Positions 1-12,278 are shown, counted from the stretch's first letter. The stretch is 64,000 nucleotides of DNA from Stygiolobus sp037389425 (GCF_037389425.1 NZ_JBBHKR010000041.1:1-64000), one strand, 5' to 3'. Notes: generated from the letters alone by a model not told the origin. Numbers and translations are program-made.

Positions 1-502
1 AACAGAGCGAGAGGTTATAAAGCTTTAAGTTACGTAGGGAAATTCTTCTTAGAAGTCATAAAACCCCTATGAAGACATAGACGAACAAGTTAAAGCTTCA
101 GTCCAATGTGCATGTGGAAAAGCTTACTTGTCCTGTTATGAAGAAATTAAGCCCCTCTCGTAAATCGTAATAATAATATCTCTCTTTTTTACGATTAAAC
201 TAGCAGTATCCTATCAAGGTACCGGCATTCGAGCTACCGGGTTTACTTATAAAACGCAAAATAAGGTCTGAAAAATATAAAATATTAAGAGTCGTTCTAG
301 GCTCAAAGCGGGAATATACTATCTAATCTACCTCAACCCTTTCAAAAGTCCCTTGTACTAAAACGTGAAATTAACGTGGGGTATTTACTTAGACAAGTAA
401 AAACCTCGGTCACGAAAAAGGCGAAATTTTACTACTACACAACCATTACTTATAAAACTCACCGACGTTAGATCACGGCTATAGGATCAACTTACCGCTA
501 AG
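1..502. other. Non-coding region upstream of rRNA operon
   Basis: No convincing coding sequence is seen on either strand. The first 165 bases hold nested inverted repeats: CGAGAGG at 8-14 pairs with CCTCTCG at 154-160, and AAGCTTTAA at 20-28 pairs with TTAAAGCTT at 90-98, so a folded RNA or processing signal is possible. A 12-base TATA-like string (TTACTTATAAAAC core) occurs near 243 and near 448, which could be extra upstream promoters of the rRNA operon. Anything upstream of position 1 is unseen. Confidence 0.5.
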
Positions 503-540
503 TAAGCTTTAAATATAGTTTATGTATAAGATATATTTCG
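503..540 (+). promoter_or_regulatory. Probable rRNA operon promoter (TATA box)
   Basis: A TATA-like CTTTAAATA sits at about 507-515, preceded by purines that could act as a BRE. The expected start of transcription, about 25 bases downstream (535-540), falls just before the GC-rich leader. This is the last good TATA box before the rRNA leader hairpins. Confidence 0.55.
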
Positions 541-698
541 CGGACGACCCCGCGGGGGAAACACTTCCGCGGGGAACTCACGCTTACTAATGGAGGGGCA
601 AGAAAGCCGGGGTCAAAAACCCCTTGCTGGGGATAACCTCGGTCATCTTGCCTCTGACAGAGGAGAGCCAGAGGGTGGTGAAAAGCCCTCCCGCCCCG
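541..698 (+). other. 5' external transcribed spacer with 16S processing stem
   Basis: The leader is GC-rich and folds strongly: CCCCGCGG near 549 with CCGCGGGG near 569, then GGGGT...ACCCC near 610. Bases 647-696 are nearly complementary to 2216-2265 downstream of the 16S gene, forming a long helix interrupted by an internal loop near 680/2232. That is the expected bulge-helix-bulge substrate of the archaeal splicing endonuclease used to excise pre-16S rRNA. Confidence 0.75.
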
Positions 699-5425
<4,727 letters not shown>

Positions 5426-5456
5426 GCGGTTATGCGAAAGTCGTCTGGTACCAGCC

Positions 5457-5492
5457 GAGAGCCCTTTACATTTCCATTTCACTATTTTTCAC
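5457..5492 (+). terminator. Pyrimidine-rich terminator after rRNA operon
   Basis: Directly after the 23S processing stem the sequence becomes T-rich (TTTACATTTCCATTTC then CTATTTTTC), the usual appearance of crenarchaeal intrinsic termination zones. Confidence 0.4.
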
Positions 5493-5563
5493 AGTACACG
5501 TTAAAGATTATACTTAATAGAGGAGATAGAAAAGGTATCAAACTATAATGCGTATTACAATTT

Positions 5564-5981
5564 ATGGCGGGGGAGATTATTCGGCTTTTGTATAGGTTAG
5601 ACAAGTAAATTTGAAGATTTCATCATTACTAATGTTTTACCCAAGTTAGGCTTTTCAAAAATAATGAAAACTGGTGGTCCTAATGATAAAGGTTGTGACG
5701 CTATAGCTATTAAGGATGAAGTTTATTCTCACTATAGGTACTGTATGCAGATAAAGAGATATAGTAAGACAACAAGGGTTGGAATTAATGATATAAGGGA
5801 AGCGATTGACGGGATTGATGTATATAGGTGTGATAGGGGGCTAATAATAACTACATCAAGTTTTTCACCTGAAGCAATAAGTAGAGCGAAATCTAAGAAT
5901 ATTGAGTTATCATTTTCCTCGTTTTTAAGAAGGCTTGTCACGGATATTTTATTAGAGCCTAATTATTTGATCCCGTACTAG
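5564..5981 (+). pseudogene. Mrr-like restriction endonuclease domain protein, frameshifted
   Basis: The product resembles the catalytic domain of Mrr/Mrr_cat type IV restriction nucleases (PD-(D/E)xK fold). Visible are GGPNDKGCDAIAI (first catalytic Asp), CMQIKRY (the QxK motif) and GLIITTSSFSPEAI, the typical last strand-helix of the family. An ATG at 5564 starts MAGEIIRLLYRLDK, which then hits a stop at 5606. The rest of the domain (KFEDFIITNVLPKLGFSKIM...) continues in another frame through to 5981. Skipping one T at 5606 joins the two parts into one normal Mrr-like protein of about 138 residues. The methionine at 5664 lies inside the domain and is not a credible start. It is a recent pseudogene, a sequencing error or a slippage site. 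The function is inferred from motifs only. Confidence 0.7.
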
Positions 5982-6277
5982 GAAAGAATTTTATGTCCTC
6001 GACTGAAATATACCTAGAATAATGATGTTTTTAGCAATTACACAGCGGTGTTAAACATCTATGCATTAAGGACTATAAAAATGCCGTAATATATGTCATG
6101 TACTCTATCCTCGGGCTAATGATGTGACTTATCACCAATCTAGTTCCCATCCCTTTCTACAACGTGTATCATATTTAAAAAGGTTTGCAGTTTCATATAT
6201 GTCTATATCAGCCATCATTAATATGGACTAGAAATTTTCATATATATCTAGATCAAGTAGTAAGTAGTGGAAAGGGT
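5982..6277. other. Intergenic region
   Basis: About 295 bases, AT-rich, with no recognisable RNA gene. A TATA-like TATTTAAAAAGG at 6171-6183 could serve the downstream gene. The reading frame of the next gene remains open back to 6185, but those 31 codons look non-coding. Confidence 0.4.
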
Positions 6278-7759
6278 ATGTCTCAATATCCTCCTACACC
6301 AGTAGATGAAGGAATCCTCGATAGGTTATCAGCATTATTAAGTAGACTAGGACTACCAATAACGATAACCATAGGATATGCCATAGTGAGGGAAACAACT
6401 ACTTGTACAGCAGTAGGACTGAAGAACCTGCTACAAGAAGGAGTACAACAATACGAGATCTATCCAGCATTAGCGGCAACAAACAGAATCCTATCAAACG
6501 CAACCAACATCTTCCAAATTATCAGGCACGGTGTAATCATACGCACAAAAGAGGGAAACTACTATTACGTTGGCGGTAAGTCAAACTACTGGGCTGGAGG
6601 TAGATCATTCCACGCATACCAAGGATCAACAGAATTCACACTAAACCCCCAAGGAAAAGAGGACTCACCAATATGGCAAAAGATTAGAGAAGCAAACTCA
6701 AACATCATAGTCCTACAAGTTAAAACAACAAGACTCTCCACACAATGGGTTAACCCAAAACCACCCGAAGATTGCCAAGCAATAATAGTAGGACCACTAC
6801 TAAACTGGATAGAAAGCCAAGGAAGAGGAGCAATAATAACCAACTACACACCAGCATTTACAACACTCAGTAGTCTTTATACAAAAATACCAGGTTTATT
6901 TGTGTATAAATCTGGTGGAAAGTTAACTGCTGACCCTTTATTAACGATAATGAGAAGTGTTTCGCTAACTCCACCTTATCCTTACTTTGCTATACTTACT
7001 CCTATACCGCCTAGTATTACCGCAGTTCCTCCAAATATTTATGATATAGCTAGGATACTTTTCACAGTATTCCCTGCAAGCCTGGATAAAGACTTGTGCG
7101 AATTTATCTTAATTGGTTCTCAGGAACTATGTAATGACTTGGCAACTGATTCTTCTTATAAGGAGATGCTTGTTGGTGCTCCGATGTTCTCTGCTTATTC
7201 TTGTCCTAGTGGATGTAAGAGTGTAGGACTTGTGGGTTTCGTGTACTCAATAAACGAGAATTTGTTTGAGAAGCTTAGTAACAATAATTTCCCCTTAGCT
7301 CCTCTGTTTTTTGTGCCTGGTCCAAGTACTGTTAACGGTGAGTACACTGATCAATCGATAGAGGAGTATGCGAACTTGCTCGGTGTCGGTGATTTGTTAT
7401 CTCTAAGTAAGAGTTACACATCTAGTGCTAATAGAGCTGAGAGTGAGATTATCACTGCATTAGGTCTTTCAGCTGGTATTGCTGTTGCAATTATTAGTTT
7501 GGTTGAGTGGTATGAGGATTGGCAGAAGACTTATGATGAGGCTAAAAAGTACGCTGAGGTGGCTAAGAATGTTGTGGAGAGGATTAGAAATTATTTGAAC
7601 TCCTCTCGTCAGTACGAGTTGTTGAGTTACGTTGATGAGTGTGTCGCTGATTCGATTAGTGAGCTCGGAGAGGAATCGTTGAATGAGGACGAGTTATACT
7701 ATGCCTCGCTGAATTGCGTGTTAGAGCACAGGATAAGAGGATACCAAATAATAGAATAA
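6278..7759 (+). CDS. Large unknown protein with C-terminal membrane segment
   Basis: I do not recognise this 493-residue protein. The start chosen is ATG 6278 (MSQYPPTPVDEG), preceded by GGAAAGGG; the frame is open 31 codons further back but that stretch is low quality. The protein has a mixed N-terminal half and many Cys in the second half (for example CPSGCKS). Near residue 415 there is one clear hydrophobic helix (ALGLSAGIAVAIISLVEW), followed by a charged helical tail (EKYAEVAKN-like region) that could be a coiled coil. Base and codon use change abruptly near 6890: upstream the coding strand is A/C-rich and G-poor, downstream it is G/T-rich. That suggests fusion of, or recombination between, two differently evolved halves. 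It sits in the accessory island after the rRNA operon, beside the broken Mrr gene, without an operon partner. Confidence 0.7.
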   Translation: MSQYPPTPVDEGILDRLSALLSRLGLPITITIGYAIVRETTTCTAVGLKNLLQEGVQQYEIYPALAATNRILSNATNIFQIIRHGVIIRTKEGNYYYVGGKSNYWAGGRSFHAYQGSTEFTLNPQGKEDSPIWQKIREANSNIIVLQVKTTRLSTQWVNPKPPEDCQAIIVGPLLNWIESQGRGAIITNYTPAFTTLSSLYTKIPGLFVYKSGGKLTADPLLTIMRSVSLTPPYPYFAILTPIPPSITAVPPNIYDIARILFTVFPASLDKDLCEFILIGSQELCNDLATDSSYKEMLVGAPMFSAYSCPSGCKSVGLVGFVYSINENLFEKLSNNNFPLAPLFFVPGPSTVNGEYTDQSIEEYANLLGVGDLLSLSKSYTSSANRAESEIITALGLSAGIAVAIISLVEWYEDWQKTYDEAKKYAEVAKNVVERIRNYLNSSRQYELLSYVDECVADSISELGEESLNEDELYYASLNCVLEHRIRGYQIIE

Positions 7760-7775
7760 GGAAATATATGACCTT

Positions 7776-7841
7776 TCAACCCTTCTTTTACCGCGTGAAC
7801 AAACTTTGTAAACTCCTTCCTTTTTGAATATCATTCGGATG
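7776..7841 (-). repeat. Dispersed repeat, copy 1
   Basis: This segment matches 10866-10927 at most positions, including CCGCGTGAACA and AATATCATTCGGATG. On the minus strand both copies encode a similar short peptide start (MIFKKEGVYKVCSR here, MILKKDELTKVFTR in the other). They may be relics of the same small gene or mobile-element end. Confidence 0.55.
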
Positions 7842-7925
7842 TAAGACAAGAAATTATTTATGAGATAACTCTTTAAGTAATAAAGTGAGTTCTCTCTCTA
7901 ATAGCATTTATAATTATATTCAACA

Positions 7926-8120
7926 TTTCTGGATAGGCAACTAAACGCATCTCTGAACATAAACCTCAGGATATGCGGGTTTCTCCGCATCCGTGATATT
8001 CCGCGGATGTGGGTTGGGGTTATCCCGCTAAAGGGGCGGAGGGATAACGGAAGTGACTCTGGTGAAGCCAAGGGCTGAGGATTGATATTAAATATTATGA
8101 AATCCTATGAAGCCCAAACC
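7926..8120 (+). pseudogene. TnpB 3'-end relic with omegaRNA-like hairpin, copy 1
   Basis: Reading the + strand gives FLDRQLNASLNI followed by RICGF, then WVGVIPLKGRR and DSGEAKG. This is the very C-terminal part of an IS200/IS605-type TnpB (D-R-Q-L-N-A-S-L-N region carries the last RuvC aspartate). Nothing upstream encodes the rest. The tail AGGGCTGAGGATTG...AAATCCTATGAAGCCC folds into a hairpin (GGGCT/AGCCC plus GGATT/AATCC), as at the right end of such elements, where TnpB guide RNAs (omegaRNA/reRNA) are made. A second copy lies at 9989-10208 in the same orientation. Confidence 0.75.
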
Positions 8121-8185
8121 TCTAACTCATACTTGACCTAAACAATTAACCTGGAACTAACCTTCTCTCCCAAAAGACTAAGGCT

Positions 8186-8314
8186 ATGGAATATTTAATC
8201 ATCTCTAAACTCCTGTTAACAGCCTTAGTAGCCCTCTTAAGGGATCATACATAGTCATTCATTGGGGCTAGTAGAGGGAAACGTCACTTACTCATAAGCG
8301 GAGTTATCATTTGA
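8186..8314 (+). pseudogene. Small stop-interrupted open frame
   Basis: ATG 8186 reads MEYLIISKLLLTALVALLRD, hits a TAG, then continues open (SFIGASRGKRHLLISGVII) to a TGA at 8312-8314. The composition is protein-like and it may be a fragment of a transposase or other gene. I do not recognise the family. Confidence 0.3.
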
Positions 8315-8477
8315 AATATTATTAAAGGAAAATTTTTGGATAATCTCATAATAATATAATTAAATAAAAACAACGTTTAGAAGCGTTCAAAATAACTATA
8401 CTAAAGTTTTTAAATATATATAATTTATTCCCTTCTCATTAGCTTTCGTCATGAAAAGATTATAGAAACTTTTGTAA

Positions 8478-8903
8478 CTAATAATTATCAAGAAAGCTAA
8501 GTACATCTTTTGCTGATTCTAAAATTTTTCTTAGTATGTTTACATCTATTTTAACATTCTGAGTGCGACCTTTATAGGGATGGCTAGTCAATGTTACTTC
8601 GGTCGGGTTTAAAGTATAATGGTCTACTGCTACACGATAAACATATAAGAGGTATATTTGCGGATCGAGTCCGCTACTGGCTAAGTCTTGAATAAATTGA
8701 GTGTGAGGAAAACTATCATTGTTGTTACCCTTACCCTTATTCCCTTTACAAATATTTTTTATAGACCAATAGTTAAATAAAGAGAAATACACTGCGTTAA
8801 TTATTCTCCTTATAAATACCTCATCTAAACTATTGCTCAAAAGACTCTCAAAATAATTTAACAGTTTATGGGGGTTTAACTTATTTGCATTGCTTGGTTG
8901 CAT
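8478..8903 (-). CDS. HEPN-like protein with RX4H motif
   Basis: This 141-residue protein is all-helical by eye. Residues 35-50 resemble the packing helix of HEPN proteins (IINAVYFSLFNYWSIKN), and R90-VAVD-H95 fits the RX4-6H catalytic motif of HEPN ribonucleases, in the typical place near the end of a helix (LLYVYRVAVDHYTLNP). By family knowledge HEPN proteins are often RNA-cleaving toxins or defence effectors; here that role is inference. It is the last gene of a three-gene unit on the minus strand: its start overlaps the end of the preceding gene by 28 bases (8876-8903), so translation is probably coupled. The cassette lies between two TnpB relics. It could also be a non-catalytic HEPN structural protein. 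Confidence 0.6.
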   Translation of the reverse strand: MQPSNANKLNPHKLLNYFESLLSNSLDEVFIRRIINAVYFSLFNYWSIKNICKGNKGKGNNNDSFPHTQFIQDLASSGLDPQIYLLYVYRVAVDHYTLNPTEVTLTSHPYKGRTQNVKIDVNILRKILESAKDVLSFLDNY

Positions 8904-9331
8904 ACTAATACCACTTTACCTGCAATGTCACCTAGACCTTCTCTATTTAGAGTATCTTTAGTATACTTTGCTAGGTACTTCCATTTTTCCCAATCACAAT
9001 TGTTTATGCGAATTTCTATGAATAATGGTTGCGAGGATTCTACGTCTTCTGTAATACTAATGCTAGAAATATTAATTTGAAATGTATTACTCAGCCATAA
9101 GACTATTGATGCTAAACTCCTAAGATCTATAAAATTACTGATACTGTTCACGCAATCCTCATCAATATAAGTTTTCAATATTTCAAGAGCTTCTTTCTTA
9201 TCAATCATATTAAAAATACTACGGATAGAATTACTATAGGTCTCAGCAGTAGTGGTTACTGGAATATACTTAGAGGAAATACTGATTTGTGTTGGCTCCA
9301 AGTTAGAGTATATAGTGAAATTCTCCGTCAT
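8876..9331 (-). CDS. Unknown protein, middle gene of HEPN-like cassette
   Basis: This 151-residue protein is not recognised. The N-terminal third is Ser/Thr-rich and the middle is helical (DKKEALEILKTYIDEDCVNS). The C-terminal part has a conserved-looking alternating pattern (LFIEIRINNCDWEKWKYLAK, then GKVVLVCNQ), suggesting an alpha/beta domain. Its ATG overlaps the stop of the upstream gene by four bases (ATGA, 9328-9331), and its 3' end overlaps the HEPN-like gene by 28 bases. It is therefore in an operon with both and probably acts with them. There are no nuclease, NTPase or membrane motifs that I can name. Confidence 0.65.
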   Translation of the reverse strand: MTENFTIYSNLEPTQISISSKYIPVTTTAETYSNSIRSIFNMIDKKEALEILKTYIDEDCVNSISNFIDLRSLASIVLWLSNTFQINISSISITEDVESSQPLFIEIRINNCDWEKWKYLAKYTKDTLNREGLGDIAGKVVLVCNQAMQIS

Positions 9332-9786
9332 GTTTTCTCACCTATTTTGTGCCAGCTTATCTTTGGGGTCCATCTTAACGTATATAGAGGTTCTTGTCGC
9401 ATCTTAAATTGAGTATTTTTAGACGCCATTATTGGTTCTATCTCAAGTCTAATTAAATATTCACCAATTTTCGCATCTTTATAAATTACTTCTTCATAAG
9501 CTGAGACTTTATCGTCTATTTCCAATTCTATCCAGCCTTCATTAACTTGTTTACCTGGCTCTAGGATAGGTTTATCCTTGACCTCATTTAGGGCCCCTTC
9601 AGAAGGATGCACAGATATTCCAACGATAAAATTAACATTAAATTCCACACCAAAAGGCGAAGATATTTGCAAAGGTATAACGTCTACAATTGCTGCACGC
9701 AAAATAATCATACTACCATCACTGACTTTCACATAACCTCTAACTGAGTTCCTAAAACTTATATTATTTAGTAAAGTGCTCATCAT
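9328..9786 (-). CDS. Unknown beta-rich protein, first gene of HEPN-like cassette
   Basis: This 152-residue protein starts MMSTLLNNISF and is rich in alternating hydrophobic residues (beta strands), for example GSMIILRAAIVDVIPLQ and WIELEIDDKVSAYEEVIY. No catalytic motif, signal peptide or membrane segment is visible. It is the first gene of the three-gene minus-strand unit and overlaps the next gene by four bases. The A/T-rich region above 9790 (AATAATAAAAAGC) probably carries the promoter. The beta-rich build would suit a sensor, inhibitor or binding partner for the HEPN-like protein, but that is only inference from context. Confidence 0.65.
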   Translation of the reverse strand: MMSTLLNNISFRNSVRGYVKVSDGSMIILRAAIVDVIPLQISSPFGVEFNVNFIVGISVHPSEGALNEVKDKPILEPGKQVNEGWIELEIDDKVSAYEEVIYKDAKIGEYLIRLEIEPIMASKNTQFKMRQEPLYTLRWTPKISWHKIGEKT

Positions 9787-9988
9787 AATCAGCTGTCAAC
9801 AATTTACTATTTACCATAATAATAAAAAGCTATTTCCTAATTTAAACGAGATAGTTCTAGGGATGTTTTTAAAAAGTTTTTCAAGCTTCCCTCAGACTAC
9901 AAGGATTTTCCAATAAATGCTACTCGGGCTTATTTTTCTGCTTCTTCAAGGGCTATTCTCTCAATCTCCTTAACCGAGTTGTTTAATA

Positions 9989-10208
9989 ATGCGTTTTCTG
10001 GATAAGCAATTGAACGCATCTCTAAACATATACCTCAAGATGTGCGGGTTCCCCCACATCTTTTTTACTTCCACTGGGAGTAGGTGGGTCGGGATTATCC
10101 CGCTAAAGGGGCGGAGGGGTATGAACGGGACAATGCCCCGTGACTCTGGTGAAGCCCAAGGGCTGAGAATTGAATACAAATTTATGAAAATTCAATGAAG
10201 CCCAAACC
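9989..10208 (+). pseudogene. TnpB 3'-end relic with omegaRNA-like hairpin, copy 2
   Basis: The + strand encodes MRFLDKQLNASLNIYLKMCG, then WVGIIPLKGRRGMNG and RDSGEAQGLRIEYKF, the C-terminal end of an IS605-type TnpB. Its 3' end, GGGCTGAGAATTGAA...TTCAATGAAGCCC, folds into a hairpin. Compared with copy 1 (7926-8120) the stem bases differ but pairing is kept (GGATT/AATCC there, AATTGAA/TTCAAT here). That fits selection or common origin as a structured RNA end. The segment just upstream (about 9845-9990) is open in another frame (VFKKFFKLPSDYKDFP) and could be a further piece of the same element. Confidence 0.75.
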
Positions 10209-10238
10209 CCACCTTTCCGAAAGCCGGGCCTAATTTCC

Positions 10239-10641
10239 TCAGCTAACCTTACGAAGAAGTCCCTCTGCAAAATTGATCACCTCAATAGCAACGTTAATGC
10301 ATTCCTCTGCGTCATCTCTCCCGTAACTTATACTCATATTATACCTTGACACCAGATACTCGTCACTTAAAGACTTTAACTTACTCCTATTCTCCCTGAC
10401 AAAACGATCAATCCTCTCATCATTCGTGACAGTCTTTATATGATTAAGTATGATCCTCAAGTCGTGAACGGTAGGAAAACTTCCTGTCAAAGCTATACTT
10501 AACCCCTTTCAAGTAAAGAACCGAAGCTAAACTCGAGAGAAAACAGACTTCACAATAATAACCCTTTTCCAAGGATATTTTTGCTAGCTCGAGGTATCTC
10601 TTAGCCTTAGTTATAAGCTCATTAGCCTCACTTGAGACCAT
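10239..10641 (-). pseudogene. HEPN-domain protein, frameshifted, no MNT partner
   Basis: Two overlapping minus-strand frames make one HEPN (COG2250-like) protein of about 134 residues. The N-terminal part MVSSEANELITKAKRYLELA ... LASVLYLKGV is followed, after a one-base shift near 10498-10503, by SIALTGSFPTVHDLRIILNH ... LSDEYLVSRYNMSISYG ... DDAEECINVAIEVI. The H-D-L and S-R-Y motifs and the final helix are standard for the family. No nucleotidyltransferase (MNT) gene is adjacent; the TnpB relic lies immediately downstream. It is probably inactive unless the shift is a sequencing error. Confidence 0.75.
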
Positions 10642-11116
10642 AATTACTTGTAGAGTATTATAATGAATAATGATTTTTGCAAAAATGTCAGTTGACTAAT
10701 TTCTAAAATTCAAGTATTGTAATATAAACTGAAGTTTCTAATTGGATGATGTAAGGGATTAGAATAGTTCTATGAAGAGATCGTTTGAGTTATTAATAGA
10801 GAAGGAAGAATAATTGACGATTAGCTAGAAGACTAACTTTTATTGAGTTAAAGAGTACTCCACTTTAACCCTACTTTCCCGCGTGAACACTTTCGTTAAC
10901 TCATCCTTTTTTAATATCATTCGGATGATGTAGTTGAACCAGTACAGTATTTATTTGGAAAAATCCAAGGTCAGTTATTATGTACTTCCAGAGCGTGGAT
11001 CAAGACAGTGACGCTAGGAAGACACCTAGTTAAACTCTACGTTAAAGCTTAACTTATCCCTTATAGAACGAATCTCCTACCACTAGAATTTAGGGCATTT
11101 TTAATTTGTCAATCTG
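10642..11116. other. Intergenic region with repeat copy 2
   Basis: About 475 bases without a gene. It contains the second copy of the short dispersed repeat (10866-10927). The rest is AT-rich with no clear RNA or terminator beyond ordinary T tracts. Confidence 0.5.
10866..10927 (-). repeat. Dispersed repeat, copy 2
   Basis: It matches 7776-7841. On the minus strand it reads MILKKDELTKVFTRESRVKV before a stop. It may be a gene fragment shared by both flanks of the accessory cassette. Confidence 0.5.
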
Positions 11117-11509
11117 TTAAACCACCTCTACTCCGTGTCTTTTGGCGAGGCTCTTCAGGGCTTTGTCCTTAGTAGCTAAAGGTAATTTATTTTCTATAGC
11201 GTGGGCTAAAATTACGACGTCGTTATATCTGGATAAGCTTAACCTTTCTTTGGTTAATATTTCTAAAGCTCTACTTATAATGTTATCATTGTCGCACAGG
11301 ATTTTAGCCCTTTCATTAGCCACGTAACTTTTTACGTACTCTACGTTGTCGATGTTGTTAGCTCTCAGAAACCAAGTAAACTCATGGATAACTAAGGAGG
11401 GGATTAACCATTCCTCAAGGCTGTCTAATAATTCTTCGGCTTCTTTATGAAACTCCGAATCTTCTACTAGGTCATAGATTAATATGTTTGTGTCAATGAC
11501 TGCTTTCAT
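11117..11509 (-). CDS. vapC: VapC-type PIN-domain toxin
   Basis: This 130-residue PIN-domain protein is a probable Mg-dependent RNase toxin. The acidic active-site residues are in place: D6 in VIDTNIL, E43 in VIHEFTW, D97 in RYNDVVILAHA and D115 in ATKDKAL. The length is normal for VapC. Its ATG overlaps the 3' end of the upstream AbrB-type antitoxin gene by 17 bases, the classic vapBC arrangement with coupled translation. By family knowledge the antitoxin binds and inhibits the toxin and both autoregulate. Nothing suggests inactivation. Confidence 0.92.
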   Translation of the reverse strand: MKAVIDTNILIYDLVEDSEFHKEAEELLDSLEEWLIPSLVIHEFTWFLRANNIDNVEYVKSYVANERAKILCDNDNIISRALEILTKERLSLSRYNDVVILAHAIENKLPLATKDKALKSLAKRHGVEVV

Positions 11510-11720
11510 TTAAACCCCTTTCTATGTCCCTTTCAATCTCCTCGATAGTTAACTTCCTCCCCAATTTGATTCTCGGTCTTACAGTTAAGACTTTCTTTAT
11601 TATTATCCTATCCTCTTCTATGTAAAATTCTAAAATATCTCCCTCATGTATGCCTAGCCTGTTTCTTATGGAGGCGGGGATTGTAACTTGATAGTTTCTG
11701 GTAACCTTTACCCTTTCCAC
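11493..11720 (-). CDS. vapB: VapB-type (AbrB/SpoVT fold) antitoxin
   Basis: This 75-residue protein has an N-terminal swapped-hairpin AbrB domain: VTRNYQVTIPASIRNRLGIH followed by GDILEFYIEEDRIIIKK. A basic linker and a helical C-terminal tail (LTIEEIERDIERGLNESS) would wrap the toxin. It precedes vapC with a 17-base overlap, so the two are one operon. The AT-rich sequence just above the start (TATATATAAAAATTTC region at 11740-11755) probably holds the promoter and the self-binding site. Confidence 0.92.
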   Translation of the reverse strand: MERVKVTRNYQVTIPASIRNRLGIHEGDILEFYIEEDRIIIKKVLTVRPRIKLGRKLTIEEIERDIERGLNESSH

Positions 11721-11939
11721 AACTTACTACTTGATCTAGTTATATATAAAAATTTCTAGTAACATACTCTACACCGGACTTTTATGTATGCGGGTGATTA
11801 GATATTTACAAAGTTGGGGGTAAACGGATGAGCTCTCTGGAAACCAGATTGAAGAGGTGTCAGATCTTGGTGCGTATAATTAACAAGTCACAGTAGCTTC
11901 TAACTAAAATAATTGCGAAATAGTTTCACTGTGTAATGA

Positions 11940-12278
11940 TTACACTTCTACGTACTCTTCGATCCATTTAAGAAAATATCCTTCTTCTTCCTTACTAAGT
12001 ATGTGTATGTCTAATTCTACTTCTTCATCATCTTTATCGAGTATTTCTAAAGTCCTCCTTATTTTCTCCTTGCTGCTTAACTTCTCGTCGTAGATTACTG
12101 CAATATCTAAATCACTGCTGCCCGTGACTCCACCTTTGACGACCGAGCAGAAGACTATTACTTTATCAACCTTTCCCAACGTTATTGCAACCTCCTTAAC
12201 CCTCTGTGCTATTGTTCTCCAATTGTTTTCTAAGTACTTTATGTACTCTAGCCCTTGTAGCACCACTTTTCTCCCCAA
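11940..12278 (-). CDS. MNT-type nucleotidyltransferase of HEPN-MNT module, variant active site
   Basis: This 112-residue minimal nucleotidyltransferase (MNT) is the antitoxin-type partner of HEPN proteins. The start is TTG at 12278, overlapping the 3' end of the decayed HEPN gene exactly as the intact neighbour pair does. The DLD motif is present (SSDLDIAV, D56/D58), but the usual G-S of helix 2 is C44-S45 (VFCSVVKG, against VYGSVIKG in the neighbour). The nucleotide-binding turn is thus altered. With its HEPN partner broken (12248-12660), this gene may be decaying too, although its frame is intact. By family knowledge active MNTs AMPylate the HEPN toxin. Confidence 0.8.
   Translation of the reverse strand: MGRKVVLQGLEYIKYLENNWRTIAQRVKEVAITLGKVDKVIVFCSVVKGGVTGSSDLDIAVIYDEKLSSKEKIRRTLEILDKDDEEVELDIHILSKEEEGYFLKWIEEYVEV

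Larger units (their letters stand above)
7760..8477. other. Gene-poor stretch with relics
   Basis: This stretch of about 720 bases has no intact gene. It holds a short dispersed repeat (7776-7841), a TnpB 3'-end relic (7926-8120) and a small stop-interrupted open frame (8186-8314), listed separately. The rest is AT-rich and featureless. Confidence 0.6.

Noticed and set aside
9970..10179. Minus-strand open frame opposite the TnpB relic
   Set aside because: It mirrors the relic; the + strand frame carries recognisable TnpB C-terminal motifs and the minus frame has none.
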